From: DATARH01 sp963712835
GTDB taxonomy: Bacteria; Pseudomonadota; Alphaproteobacteria; ATCC43930; CGMCC-115725
Length of the DNA stretch: 64,000 nucleotides
Direction: 5' to 3'
Assembly (NCBI GenBank): GCA_963712835.1
Contig: CAVQJJ010000002.1
Location: 953,032 to 1,017,031 of the forward strand
Under the pieces are notes generated by a model, which was given only the letters and a program-made list of their open reading frames with translations, ran no database searches and was not told where the DNA came from. The translations under genes were made by a program, and so were the position numbers. Of the stretch, positions 1-8,792 are shown in pieces (position 1 is the stretch's first letter; each line of letters starts with the position of its first letter).

Positions 1-1
1 G

Positions 2-1009
2 TCGGGGATCGAGCCGGTCTTCGCCTACAGCTATACGCGCAGCGTGCTGATGCCCGACGGCACGCGCCGCGAGGAAGAGGTCAGCGATTACGCCTATCGC
101 CTGTTCCGCCGGCTCAAGGGCGAGAGCGCGCCGCTGCCGGATTATTTCGTCGACGCGCAAAACCTCGCGCCGGAAGACCATCTGGTCATGCAGGCGGCGG
201 TGCAGCGTCACATCGACAGCTCGATCTCGAAGACCATCAACCTGCCGGCGGACATCCCGTTCGACAGCTTCAAGGATATCTATGCCCGCGCCTACGCGAT
301 GGACTGCAAGAGCTGCACGACCTATCGGCCGAATGAGATCACTGGCTCGGTGCTTGAAGCCAAGCCCGAAAAGCCGGCGGCGGGAACGCGCGAGCCGGAA
401 CTGCCGCTGCCCGCCCCCGCGCCTGTCGCGAAACCCGCCGATCTCTACGAGGCGGGCGGTGTCGTTTACATGTCGCAGCCGCTGTCGCGCCCCGAGGCGC
501 TACCCGGCCAGACCTACAAGATCAACTGGCCGGAAACCGAGCACGCGATGTACATCACGATCAACGACGTGGTGCAGGACGGTCGCCGGCGGCCGTTCGA
601 GATCTTCATCAACTCCAAGAACATGGAGCATTACGCCTGGACCGTCGCGCTGACCCGGATGATCAGCGCGGTATTCCGTCGCGGCGGCGACGTGTCGTTT
701 GTCGTCGAGGAGATGAAGGCGGTGTTCGACCCGCGCGGCGGCGCGTGGATGGAGGGCCGCTACGTGCCCTCGCTGCTGGCGGCAATCGGCGACGTCATCG
801 AGCGGCACATGATCAAGATCGGCTTTCTGCCGTCAAGGGAGCGCCGCCAGCCGGTTCACACCGCGCAGGTCGTCAACTTGACGCCGCCCTCGCCCGGCCG
901 CCTGCCCGGCCCGCGCCTGCGGCAATGCCCGAAATGCGGCGAGGCGGCGCTGATCCGCAGCGAAAACTGCGACCAGTGCACGAGTTGCGACTATTCGAAA
1001 TGCGGGTAA
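2..1009 (+). CDS. Adenosylcobalamin-dependent ribonucleotide reductase, C-terminal part (5' end outside window)
   Basis: The reading frame is open from the window edge (base 2), so this is a partial gene; the first in-frame ATG at 44 is internal. The first residues include the GIEPVFAYSY stretch typical of class II ribonucleotide reductases, followed by SKTINLP near the end of the catalytic barrel. A C-terminal domain follows, ending in a cysteine-rich tail (CPKCG, then CDQCTSC and CDYSKCG) of the kind that re-reduces or stabilises the enzyme. The enzyme makes deoxynucleotides using adenosylcobalamin. It differs from the longer NrdJ at 26.7-30.4 kb, so the genome carries two class II enzymes. 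Family assignment is confident; subfamily is inferred from the tail. Confidence 0.9.
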   Translation, partial: SGIEPVFAYSYTRSVLMPDGTRREEEVSDYAYRLFRRLKGESAPLPDYFVDAQNLAPEDHLVMQAAVQRHIDSSISKTINLPADIPFDSFKDIYARAYAMDCKSCTTYRPNEITGSVLEAKPEKPAAGTREPELPLPAPAPVAKPADLYEAGGVVYMSQPLSRPEALPGQTYKINWPETEHAMYITINDVVQDGRRRPFEIFINSKNMEHYAWTVALTRMISAVFRRGGDVSFVVEEMKAVFDPRGGAWMEGRYVPSLLAAIGDVIERHMIKIGFLPSRERRQPVHTAQVVNLTPPSPGRLPGPRLRQCPKCGEAALIRSENCDQCTSCDYSKCG

Positions 1010-1042
1010 GCCGCCTCGCAATCCGGTGGATGGTAGTTATCG

Positions 1043-1936
1043 ATGACGCTCATCTACGGACTAGCGACGCCGGAGATTGGCTTTCTAGTCGGCGATACAC
1101 TCGTCAGCTTCGGCCGCGAATACGGCAATCGCGAGTTCATGGGACAATTGGGCCTCGTGAACGGCCAAGCTCACGTTCTCAAAATTCACGTCATAGATCC
1201 CGACACCGCGATCGGATTCACTACCGATAACGTCCCATGCGTACTCGATGGTATTAACAAGCTACAACAACAGGTACGCGGCGATCCGAAGATTGATGTG
1301 TGTCACTGGCTTCGCGACCAGATAGCGATAGGAACGGAGTTCCTCGTTTTAAGGCTTTCGGGTGAGACCAAGTCCCTAGCTCACGTCACGGATAGGGGAA
1401 TAACGTACCCAGAGCGGGCCTATATTGGGGATGCAGAGGCATACCGTAAATTTAGCAACTTGCGTCGGCCTCGCTCGTCCCCTCAGTTCCGGACAATGCT
1501 TAACAGCGATGGAGGCGTTGAAACTGTTATTCCAGTAACCGCCGCAGAGAGGGAGTTCGACGAGATTTCCGATGCGATGGAAGAATTCACCCACAGTCGA
1601 AATTCCCAGACGGTCGGCGCCATAATTGGATGCGTAACGAGAGTTGTGGACGCGAGATTGTCAGGCAAGCTGGAGTATCTGCAGGCTGTGGAAGCCGGTA
1701 CGTCGCCTTGGGAAGGGCTGACCGGACACACGCTCCTAGCATCTAATACGGGCGATATACGCGGGATTGGCTTGTACTTTAGGAACGGAAAATTCGGTTT
1801 CATATTTGTCGCAGCTGGGACTAGCGCTTGCTACAAAGAATACGCGCCCACCGTTGCTAAGTTCATTGCCTTGGCCCGTACAAAGTACGGGCTTCGGTTG
1901 GAGGGCGGTGTTTGGGCCGAGGTCGGAGGCGCATAG
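1043..1936 (+). CDS. Candidate orphan proteasome-like Ntn hydrolase (297 aa), otherwise hypothetical
   Basis: No named family is obvious, but the layout matches proteasome beta subunits/HslV. Thr2 would become residue 1 after methionine removal. Asp18 in LVGDTLVS then falls at proteasome position 17. A lysine (Lys47, VLKIHVIDPDTAIGF) sits at the head of the strand that carries Lys33 in proteasomes, after a loop about 13 residues longer. A later FLVLRL...G...AYIGDAEAY segment resembles the beta-subunit strand with the IGS turn. The gene has visibly lower GC than both neighbours and no strong ribosome site. No unfoldase gene (hslU, arc/mpa) is nearby. Fold is inferred; substrate unknown. Confidence 0.6.
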   Translation: MTLIYGLATPEIGFLVGDTLVSFGREYGNREFMGQLGLVNGQAHVLKIHVIDPDTAIGFTTDNVPCVLDGINKLQQQVRGDPKIDVCHWLRDQIAIGTEFLVLRLSGETKSLAHVTDRGITYPERAYIGDAEAYRKFSNLRRPRSSPQFRTMLNSDGGVETVIPVTAAEREFDEISDAMEEFTHSRNSQTVGAIIGCVTRVVDARLSGKLEYLQAVEAGTSPWEGLTGHTLLASNTGDIRGIGLYFRNGKFGFIFVAAGTSACYKEYAPTVAKFIALARTKYGLRLEGGVWAEVGGA

Positions 1937-1943
1937 TCCGCCG

Positions 1944-3158
1944 ATGAGCGCAGGCACTCTTTCTGCCATCGCCGATTGGGTCGTCGCGGGCGGCCTGGCG
2001 GGCGAGAGCGAGGGGGCGCTGCTCGAGGGGTTCTGCCGGCGCGTACTCGCCGCCGGCGTGAAGCTGGCTCGCGCGGCGGTCATCATCGACACGCTGCACC
2101 CGGTCTACGAAGGCCGCGTCTTTCGCTGGCGGCGCGAGGACAGCGGCCAACCTGAATTGATCGAATACGGCCCGACCACCGACGGCCAAGCAGCAGACAA
2201 CTGGCGGGCCAGCGTGCTCTACCAGATGCTCGAGACCGGCAGCTCGCAGATGCGCGTGCCAATCGCGCCCGACCGGCCGAGCGGGTTTCCACAGGTCGAC
2301 AATTTCGCCGCCGAGGGGATGACCGAGTATCTCGCGCTCATCGCCCGCTTCGCGCAAGACGGCACGATCGGCGAGATGGACTGCGTCTATTCCTATTGGG
2401 TCACCGATCGGCCGGGCGGCTTTACCGACGACGAGGTCGCACGCCTCGGCGCGCTGATGCCGACACTGGCATTGGCGGTGAAATGCGCCTCGCTGACGCG
2501 GATCGCCGCGACCCTGGTCGAGACCTATCTCGGCCGCGACCCCGGACGACGGGTGCTCGCCGGGCGCATCGGCCGCGGCGTCGCCGAAACGATCAACGCC
2601 GCGCTGTGGTTCAGCGATCTGCGCGAGTTCACCCGCATCGCCGAGCGCGCCGAGCCGCATCACATCATTCCGTTCCTCAACGACTACGCCGAGCTGGCGA
2701 TCGCGGCGATCCACGACCATCAGGGCGATGTGCTGAAGCTGATGGGCGACGGCGTTCTCGCGGTGTTTACCGCCGAGGCGCCCGCGATCGCCTGCCGCAG
2801 CGCGCTGGCGGCAGAGGCGACGCTGCGGGAACAGCTCGGGAGGCTCAACCAGCGGCGCGCCTTCGAGGGGCTGCCGACCACGGAAGTCTATCTCGGCCTC
2901 CATATCGGCGAAGTGTTCTACGGCAACATCGGCAGCAAGGAGAGACTTGACTTCACGGTCGTCGGGCCGGCAGTCAACGAGGTCAGCCGCATCGCCGCGA
3001 TGTGCCGCTCGGTCGAACGCGAGCTGCTGGTCTCAGAGGCCTTCGCCGACGCGATGACCGAGCCCGAGCGAGCGCAGCTTGTCTCGGTCGGTCGCTATGC
3101 ACTGCGCGGCGTCGAGCGCCCGCAGCACCTCTTCACGCGCGACCCGTTCGCGGCGTGA
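1944..3158 (+). CDS. Class III adenylate/guanylate cyclase
   Basis: I chose ATG 1944 (404 aa) because the longer frame from 1767 runs through the upstream gene. Residues 1-200 form an uncharacterised, possibly GAF-like sensory region. The cyclase catalytic domain begins near residue 220 with FSDLREFT, carrying one metal-binding aspartate, and continues with the GDGVLAVF motif near residue 268 that carries the second. It ends with the FTVVGPAVNEVSRI segment typical of CHD-type cyclases. It should convert ATP (or GTP) to the cyclic nucleotide in the cytoplasm; no membrane helices are seen. The gene starts 7 bp after the previous stop, so the two may be co-transcribed. Confidence 0.88.
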   Translation: MSAGTLSAIADWVVAGGLAGESEGALLEGFCRRVLAAGVKLARAAVIIDTLHPVYEGRVFRWRREDSGQPELIEYGPTTDGQAADNWRASVLYQMLETGSSQMRVPIAPDRPSGFPQVDNFAAEGMTEYLALIARFAQDGTIGEMDCVYSYWVTDRPGGFTDDEVARLGALMPTLALAVKCASLTRIAATLVETYLGRDPGRRVLAGRIGRGVAETINAALWFSDLREFTRIAERAEPHHIIPFLNDYAELAIAAIHDHQGDVLKLMGDGVLAVFTAEAPAIACRSALAAEATLREQLGRLNQRRAFEGLPTTEVYLGLHIGEVFYGNIGSKERLDFTVVGPAVNEVSRIAAMCRSVERELLVSEAFADAMTEPERAQLVSVGRYALRGVERPQHLFTRDPFAA

Positions 3159-3167
3159 TCCGCACGG

Positions 3168-4013
3168 TCATTTCGCCTTGCGTGGCGCAAAGCCGAGCGC
3201 AACCAGCTCCGTTCCCCCCAATACCTTGCGAGCGGTTTCTTCCACCGCGCCGTCGACCGGCAGCGGACCGAGCTTCAACCCGTTGCCGAGCACCTTCACC
3301 GCCGTCTCGATCGCCGCGACCCGCGCAAACCATTTGTGCTCACCGGCGACCGCGTACCAGGGCGCGGTCTTGGTCGAGGTCCGCGCAAACATTTCGTCCA
3401 GCGCGATGAGGTAGTCGCTCCGGCGAGAGAAATTGCGGATGTCGTCAGCCTCGACCTTCCAGTGTTTGAGCGGGTCGGCGATGCGTTCGGCGAGGCGCTT
3501 CAGCTGTTCGTCCGCCGAGACATGCAGGAAAATCTTGACGAGGCGAATGCCGTCATTGACCAGCATTTGCTCAAACTGGTTGATCTCGCGGTAGGAGCGC
3601 TGCCATTCCGCCCGCTTGATCAACCCCTCGACGCGCTCGACCAGCACCCTTCCGTACCAGCTTCGATCGAAGATCGCGAGATGCCCCGGAAGCGGCAGTT
3701 TTTCCCAAAAGCGGAAGAGATAATGCCGCGCCTGCTCCTCAGGGCTGGGGGCTCCGATCGCCCAGACGCGCAGCCAGTGCGGGTCGAGCTTCGCGGTCAG
3801 GCGCTGGATTGCGCCGCCTTTGCCGCCAGCGTCCCAACCCTCGAACACAATGATGCCGCGCCGGCCGGAAACGCGAAACCCCTGCTCGATTTCGAGCATC
3901 GCGATCTGCGCGGCTTCGAGCCGTTGCTCATAATGCCGCTTGTCCGGCAGTCCGTAATCAAGTTCGAGCGATGACAGGCTGAAGCCGCGCTTGACCTCGA
4001 TGATTTCGGGCAA
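3168..4013 (-). CDS. ppk2: Polyphosphate kinase 2 family protein
   Basis: A 281-residue PPK2-type kinase that transfers phosphate between polyphosphate and nucleotides. The Walker A motif is GWDAGGKGG (residues 59-67), the Walker B-like motif is FDRSWYGR, and the lid region with conserved arginines follows, all in the usual order. Length fits a one-domain PPK2. It is the last gene of a leftward run: its start lies 3 bp after the stop of the CMD-family gene. Whether it makes ADP or GDP cannot be told from sequence. It converges with the cyclase gene, 9 bp away. Confidence 0.92.
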   Translation of the reverse strand: MPEIIEVKRGFSLSSLELDYGLPDKRHYEQRLEAAQIAMLEIEQGFRVSGRRGIIVFEGWDAGGKGGAIQRLTAKLDPHWLRVWAIGAPSPEEQARHYLFRFWEKLPLPGHLAIFDRSWYGRVLVERVEGLIKRAEWQRSYREINQFEQMLVNDGIRLVKIFLHVSADEQLKRLAERIADPLKHWKVEADDIRNFSRRSDYLIALDEMFARTSTKTAPWYAVAGEHKWFARVAAIETAVKVLGNGLKLGPLPVDGAVEETARKVLGGTELVALGFAPRKAK

Positions 4014-4016
4014 GAC

Positions 4017-4565
4017 TCAGCTCGGCAGCTGATCCCCGTCCGGCGGCACGGCCACCTCAAAGGCGTTGGTCACGCCGCACAGCACCGTGAAATTGTGCGC
4101 GATCGTGATCAGCTCCGTCATCCACTGCGCACCGTGCTTGTCGAGCAGCCGATTGAAGATCGGGTAGTCGCAACGGTTGGTGCGCATCAGCTGGCGCGTC
4201 AGGTTGACGATGTCGCGCTCCTCGTCAGGCAGGCCCGAGGCGTCCCCCTTGATGCGCAGGAGGTCGATTGTCGCCTCGTCGACCCCGGCGCGGCGCGCGG
4301 CGCCGACCTGTGCCGACCAGACATAGGCGGACTCGCGCTCGCGCACCGCGGCGAGTACCGCATGCGACAGCAACCGCGGCTCGACGATGCAGTCGTTGCG
4401 GTTGAACTTGACCAGCGCGAGCATCTTGTCGGCCAGTTTCGGGCTGTTGAGGAACACGCTGAACGGGCCGCGGATACGTCCGAACACGCTCAGCACATCC
4501 TCGGCGACGGGCTGGGCCTCGGCGGAAACCTGGCTTTTGTCGTTGATCGGCGTCACTCTCGGCAT
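4017..4565 (-). CDS. Carboxymuconolactone decarboxylase (CMD) family protein without catalytic cysteines
   Basis: An 182-residue all-helical protein of the CMD/AhpD superfamily, recognised from the RIRGPFSVFLNSPKLADKM opening and the RESAYVWSAQVGAARRAGV core. AhpD-like members carry an ExxxCxxH redox centre; here the corresponding stretch is ESAYVWSAQ, with no cysteine and no histidine. A peroxidase role is therefore unlikely, and a lyase or structural role is more plausible. It sits between the nitroreductase gene upstream (15 bp gap) and ppk2 downstream, probably in one leftward operon. Confidence 0.8.
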   Translation of the reverse strand: MPRVTPINDKSQVSAEAQPVAEDVLSVFGRIRGPFSVFLNSPKLADKMLALVKFNRNDCIVEPRLLSHAVLAAVRERESAYVWSAQVGAARRAGVDEATIDLLRIKGDASGLPDEERDIVNLTRQLMRTNRCDYPIFNRLLDKHGAQWMTELITIAHNFTVLCGVTNAFEVAVPPDGDQLPS

Positions 4566-4580
4566 GGTTTCCTCCCTGAT

Positions 4581-5234
4581 CTATTTGATCCCCGGATACG
4601 CCTTGCCCCAATCGTCGAGGTAGACGACCTCGGAAAGCGCACCGCGGCCGACCGGGCCGAAATTGCCCATCGGCCAGCCGATGGGCAGGATCGCATAGGA
4701 CTTGTAACCCTGCGGGATGCCCATCGCGTCGTCGCATTCCTTGCCGTAGCCGGTGTGCCGGGTCGTCAGCGTCGTGCCGAGGCCGAGCGCCCGCGTCGCC
4801 AGCAGCATGTTCTGTACCGCCGGATAGATCGACGAGCCGGCCGTGTAATTCGGGTTTTCGCCTTCCAGGCAGGCGACGATCCATACCGGCGCTTCGTGAT
4901 AATGGTCGGTGAGGTATTTGACCGCGTCGTGCTGGCGCGCATAGGCCGCGGGATTGGAGCCGGGAGGTGGCGAGCTGCTCGCATAGCGGGGCCCGAGCAC
5001 CTCGTCGTAGAGCTTTTTGTAATAGGCCTGCACCGCCTTTTTCTTGGCGACCGCATCCTTGAGCACCAAGAACTTCCAGCGCTGCGTGTTGCCGCCGCTC
5101 GCCGCCGCCTGACCGGCGCGCAGTATCTGGAAGATCAGCTCGTCGGGCACCGGGTCGGGTTTCAGCCGGCGCATCGCCCGCATCGACTGCATGACGTCGA
5201 AAACATCGCGGCTCAGCGGTACGTTGTGCGGCAT
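4581..5234 (-). CDS. Nitroreductase family protein
   Basis: I place the start at ATG 5234 (217 aa); the open frame extends to 5906 but that part overlaps the sulfurtransferase gene on the other strand. Features are the FMN-binding opening with SMRAMRRLKPDPVP and the QAAASGGNTQRWKFLVL segment. Later AAVQNMLL-type (here PAVQNMLLATRALGLG) and PIGWPMG elements are standard for nitroreductases. It would be an NAD(P)H:FMN oxidoreductase acting on nitro- or quinone-like substrates. It heads the leftward run nitroreductase-CMD-ppk2 and is divergent from the sulfurtransferase gene, with the promoter region at about 5235-5314. Confidence 0.87.
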   Translation of the reverse strand: MPHNVPLSRDVFDVMQSMRAMRRLKPDPVPDELIFQILRAGQAAASGGNTQRWKFLVLKDAVAKKKAVQAYYKKLYDEVLGPRYASSSPPPGSNPAAYARQHDAVKYLTDHYHEAPVWIVACLEGENPNYTAGSSIYPAVQNMLLATRALGLGTTLTTRHTGYGKECDDAMGIPQGYKSYAILPIGWPMGNFGPVGRGALSEVVYLDDWGKAYPGIK

Positions 5235-5314
5235 TTCCCTCTCCTTCTTGGCGCCAATGGCCTCGGCTTCGACTGTAGGATAATTTGCCGCGACCCGACA
5301 AATCGAGATTGCCC

Positions 5315-6179
5315 ATGCCCTATGCCCACCCCGAAGCCCTCGTCTCGACCGAATGGCTTGCCGCGCATCTGGCGGATCCGCATGTCCGGGTGCTCGAACT
5401 CGTCGTTCAAGCAGCCAGGCGTCATACCGACCGCGCGCGCCGATTACGATTCCGGGCACATTCCCAACGCGGTGTTCTTTGACATCGACGATGTCGCCGA
5501 GCCCGGCACCGACTTGCCGCACATGATCCCGTCGGCCGAACGTTTCGCCGAGAAGATGGCCGAGCGCGGCATCGGCAATGACGACAAGGTGATCGTCTAC
5601 GACGCGAACGGGCTGTCCTCGGCCGGCCGCGCCTGGTGGCTCTTGCGGCTCTTCGGCCATGACAATGTCGCGCTGCTCGACGGCGGCTTGCCGAAATGGA
5701 AGGCCGAGGGCCGGCCGCTCGAAACCGCCGCGCCGGCCGTCCCCAAGCGCCGGTTCACCGCGCGCTTCGATCCGGCGCTGGTGCGCAGCAAGGCCGACAT
5801 CATCGGCAATGTGAATAGCCGGCGCGAGCTGGTCGTCGACGCGCGCAGCACCGGCCGGTTCGACGGCAGCGCCGAGGAGACCTGGCCGGGACGCCGGCGC
5901 GGCCATATTCCCGGCAGCCGCAACCTGCCCTTCGACCAGGTCACCGACCCGAAAACCAAGCAGCTTAGGGATGCCGGCGAATTGTCCGCGCTTTTTGCCG
6001 GCGCCGGGGTCGCCTTCGACAAACCTGTCGTCGCGAGCTGCGGTTCGGGGGTCACTGCCTGCGCATTGGCCTTTGCCGCCTATCTGATCGGGCGCGACCG
6101 GGTGGCGATATATGACGGCTCATGGTCGGAATGGGGCCTACCCGACGGGCCACCGATCGAGACTGGCTCGGCCCGGTAA
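5315..6179 (+). pseudogene. sseA: 3-mercaptopyruvate sulfurtransferase (rhodanese), broken by a +1 frameshift near 5400
   Basis: Translation from ATG 5315 (MPYAHPEALVSTEWLAAHL...VRVLE) is the normal N-terminus of a two-domain sulfurtransferase. The rest (ADYDSGHIPNAVFFDID onward) continues in the next frame to 6179. The shift falls in the hexamer GAACTC at about 5397-5402. Reading GACTC instead gives VRVLDSSF..., which joins the halves smoothly. The C-terminal active loop is CGSGVTA, diagnostic of 3-mercaptopyruvate sulfurtransferases rather than thiosulfate-specific rhodaneses. I think the break is a sequencing error and the gene is functional in the organism. Confidence 0.85.
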
Positions 6180-6180
6180 A

Positions 6181-6756
6181 ATGACGCGCATCGACGACAC
6201 CGTCACCTATCTCGAAATGTTCGAGCGTCCGCCGGCACGTCATCGGCCGGCGCCGCTGGGCAAGCTCGCGCTGATGCGCGCCGAAGCCTGCACGGTGTCG
6301 TTCTACCGCTATCTCTACGAGACCGTCGGCACGCCCTGGCTATGGTTCGAGCGTCGACAATGGAGCGATGCCGCGCTCGCCGCCGTGCTGGCGAAACCGA
6401 CGACGGAACTCTTCGTGCTGTTTGTCGGCGGCGTGCCGGCGGGCTATTTCGAGCTCGACGCCGCCGAGCCGCGGCAAACAGAGCTGTGCTATTTCGGGCT
6501 GATGGCGGACTTTATCGGCCGCCGGCTCGGGCCGTTCCTGCTCAATGCCGCGATTGAGCAGGCGTGGTCGCGCCCGGTCGAGCGATTGTGGGTGCACACC
6601 TGCACGTTCGACCACCCGAGGGCGCTTCCACTCTACCAGCGCGCCGGTTTTGTCGTTTACGCGCGGCGACCGGTATCGTTTGATGATCCGCGGGAGAGCG
6701 GCATCCTGCCGCGCTCACTGGAGCATCCCTTGTTGCCGCCTCTTAGCGAGGCGTGA
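6181..6756 (+). CDS. GNAT family N-acetyltransferase
   Basis: From ATG 6181 the product is 191 aa and starts 1 bp after the sulfurtransferase stop, suggesting co-expression. Residues from about 75 on show the GNAT core: FVLFVGGVPAGYFEL, the central strand QTELCYFGLMADFIGRRLG (acetyl-CoA loop region) and the C-terminal NHPRALPLYQ-like segment (here DHPRALPLYQRAGF) that ends the fold. The acceptor substrate cannot be predicted. The last 20 residues are a short family-specific tail. Confidence 0.82.
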   Translation: MTRIDDTVTYLEMFERPPARHRPAPLGKLALMRAEACTVSFYRYLYETVGTPWLWFERRQWSDAALAAVLAKPTTELFVLFVGGVPAGYFELDAAEPRQTELCYFGLMADFIGRRLGPFLLNAAIEQAWSRPVERLWVHTCTFDHPRALPLYQRAGFVVYARRPVSFDDPRESGILPRSLEHPLLPPLSEA

Positions 6757-6766
6757 GGGCGTCAAC

Positions 6767-7003
6767 CTACCACCCATAGTCGTAGTAAGTCGGGCCATAG
6801 TAGTGGTGATAGTAGTGCGGGCCATAATACGGGCCCGGGCCGTAATAGAACGGGCCCGGCACGCCGACCGTCACCGGCCCCACATCAACACCAATAAAAG
6901 CCTTCGCCGGGCTTAATGGAATCGACACGGCCGCCAAGGCTAACGCGCCAACAGCCGCACCACCAAGCCAACGAAACTTACGGGTGTTCGTGCTACTCGA
7001 CAT
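6767..7003 (-). CDS. Small exported Gly/Tyr/His-rich protein
   Basis: A 78-residue protein with a clear signal peptide: a basic start (TRKFR), a hydrophobic core (GGAAVGALALAAVSIPL) and a predicted cleavage after SPAKA. The mature part is about 43 residues, dominated by glycine, tyrosine, proline and histidine (YYGPGPYYGPHYYHHYYGP). Such short low-complexity exported proteins are common in alphaproteobacteria, have no assigned role, and may bind metal or coat the envelope. It ends 11 bp from the convergent GNAT gene. Confidence 0.72.
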   Translation of the reverse strand: MSSSTNTRKFRWLGGAAVGALALAAVSIPLSPAKAFIGVDVGPVTVGVPGPFYYGPGPYYGPHYYHHYYGPTYYDYGW

Positions 7004-7126
7004 TTATACCTCCGTGCGTTGCCGAGTCCATTTGCGACTCGTGAAAAAACGACACGGGGTCGGTGCAGTTCCACTTTCTATCCGCTGGTGCTTATTGGAA
7101 ATTTAATTGCGTGCGCCGCCGGCCGC

Positions 7127-7888
7127 TCAATGCGCGAGGATTTGGCTGAGGAAACCGCGGGTTCGCTCGCTCTTCGGGTTCGAGAAGAAATCGCGCGGCG
7201 GCCCGCGCTCGATGATCTCGCCCTGATCCATGAACACCATCGCGTCGGCGACGGTGCGCGCGAAGCCCATTTCATGCGTGACGCAGACCATGGTCATGCC
7301 TTCTTCGGCAAGCCCGGTCATCACGTCGAGCACTTCCTTGATCATTTCCGGGTCGAGCGCCGAGGTGGGCTCGTCGAACAGCATGATCTCGGGCTTCATG
7401 CACAGCGAACGGGCGATCGCGACGCGCTGCTGCTGCCCGCCCGAAAGCTGGGCGGGGAATTTATCGGCCTGATCGGGGATGCGCACGCGCTCGAGGTAAT
7501 AACGCGCGGTGTCCTCTGCCTCCTTCCGCGGCTGCTTGCGGACCCAGACCGGCGCCAAGGTCAGGTTCTGTAGCACCGTCAGATGCGGAAACAGATTGAA
7601 CTGCTGGAACACCATGCCGACCTCGCGGCGGATCGCCTCGATGTTCTTGAGGTCGGAGGTCAGCTCGATGCCTGCGACGAGAATGCGGCCCTGCTGGTGT
7701 TCCTCGAGCCGATTGATGCAGCGGATCATCGTCGATTTGCCCGATCCGGATGGGCCGCAAACGACGACCTTTTCACCCTTGCGGACAGTCAGGTTGATGT
7801 CCTTGAGCACGTGGAAGCTGCCGTACCATTTGTGCACGGCTTCCAGCTCGATCATCGCCTCCGGCGTCACCGCGCTGTCGCTCATCAC
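7127..7888 (-). CDS. Amino-acid ABC transporter ATP-binding protein (GlnQ/AapP type)
   Basis: A 253-residue ATPase with Walker A GPSGSGKST (residues 45-53), the Q-loop region VFQQFNLFPHLTV, signature LSGGQQQR, Walker B IMLFDEPTSALD and switch histidine VCVTHEMGF. The polar amino-acid uptake subfamily is clear from the FNLFPHLTVL and CVTHEMGFAR wording. No permease or solute-binding gene lies beside it, so its partner subunits must be encoded elsewhere, or it is a spare component. Start could be 7888 or the next methionine. Confidence 0.88.
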   Translation of the reverse strand: MMSDSAVTPEAMIELEAVHKWYGSFHVLKDINLTVRKGEKVVVCGPSGSGKSTMIRCINRLEEHQQGRILVAGIELTSDLKNIEAIRREVGMVFQQFNLFPHLTVLQNLTLAPVWVRKQPRKEAEDTARYYLERVRIPDQADKFPAQLSGGQQQRVAIARSLCMKPEIMLFDEPTSALDPEMIKEVLDVMTGLAEEGMTMVCVTHEMGFARTVADAMVFMDQGEIIERGPPRDFFSNPKSERTRGFLSQILAH

Positions 7889-7935
7889 CCTTGCCCTTCG
7901 CCGACGAATGATAGAGCAAAATCCGCGCCGCCGCT

Positions 7936-8673
7936 TCAGGCGCCGCTTTTCATATCGGCGATGATGCGCCGCGCCATGGCAGCCGGATCGTCCGCCTGCA
8001 CGATCGGCCGGCCGACGACGAGGTAGTCGGCGCCATCGGCGATCGCTTGGGCCGGGGTGCCCGAGCGCTTGTGGTCGTCAAGAGCGGCGCCGGCGAGACG
8101 CACGCCTGGCGTCACGACAAGCAGCCGTTCCGTGTTCAGCCGCTCCCTGATGGAGTTGGGATTGTCCTGCGGGCTGGCGATGATGCCGTCGACGCCGCAA
8201 TCGAGCGCGAACTTGGCGCGCTCGGCAATGAGATCGGCGACGGAGCCGGTATGGCCGAGCTCACGCAGGCCGCGTTCGTTGAGGCTGGTCAATGCCGGCA
8301 CCACCAGTAGTCTCAGTTTCGAGGCGCCGCGGCCCTCGACCGCAGCACGGATGATGTCGCCGTCGCCGTGCACCGTCACAAAGCTGACCCCACGCTCGGC
8401 AACCCGCTCGATGCCGCGCCGCACCGTCTCGCCGATGTCGAACATTTTTGCGTCGAGGAAGACATTGCAGCCCGACTTGAGCAGATCGTCGAGGAAGGCT
8501 TCGAAGCCGGGCGCGAAGATTAGCCACAACCCGAGCTTGAAGAAGGTCACGGTGCCGTCGAGCCGCCTGAAAATCGCGCGCGCCGCATCGACACTCGGCA
8601 GATCGAGCGCGACGATCAGCCGATCTTCCATGCGCGCGGGCAGGTTCCGGCCGGGCCGGATCTGTGCAGTCAT
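7936..8673 (-). CDS. pyrF: Orotidine 5'-phosphate decarboxylase
   Basis: Makes UMP from orotidine monophosphate, the last step of pyrimidine synthesis. From ATG 8673 it is 245 aa. The catalytic strand-loop is seen as FLDAKMFDIGETV, with the lysine/aspartate network, and the phosphate-binding end as TPGVRLAG plus YLVVGRPI. The frame is open upstream to 8778, but a start at 8673, or the methionine 14 residues later (MEDRLIVALD), fits the family better. Another pyrimidine gene, pyrC, lies at 53 kb, unlinked. Confidence 0.92.
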   Translation of the reverse strand: MTAQIRPGRNLPARMEDRLIVALDLPSVDAARAIFRRLDGTVTFFKLGLWLIFAPGFEAFLDDLLKSGCNVFLDAKMFDIGETVRRGIERVAERGVSFVTVHGDGDIIRAAVEGRGASKLRLLVVPALTSLNERGLRELGHTGSVADLIAERAKFALDCGVDGIIASPQDNPNSIRERLNTERLLVVTPGVRLAGAALDDHKRSGTPAQAIADGADYLVVGRPIVQADDPAAMARRIIADMKSGA

Positions 8674-8792
8674 TCCGAATTCCTTGCAGGAGCGTGGGCG
8701 CACCATCATGGGCCTATCACGGATCGTCAAGCGCGCTTGGAACCCCGCGCGCGGCAAGGCAGGATCAAGGTCACCCATCGCCGGAGGCCACC

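Noticed and set aside
1863..2903. 346-codon minus-strand frame over the cyclase
   Set aside because: The plus-strand cyclase has all catalytic motifs; the minus frame shows none.
4095..5314. Long N-terminal extension in frame with the second half of the sulfurtransferase
   Set aside because: It is antisense to the nitroreductase and CMD genes. The real N-terminus is in another frame from 5315, joined by a +1 shift.
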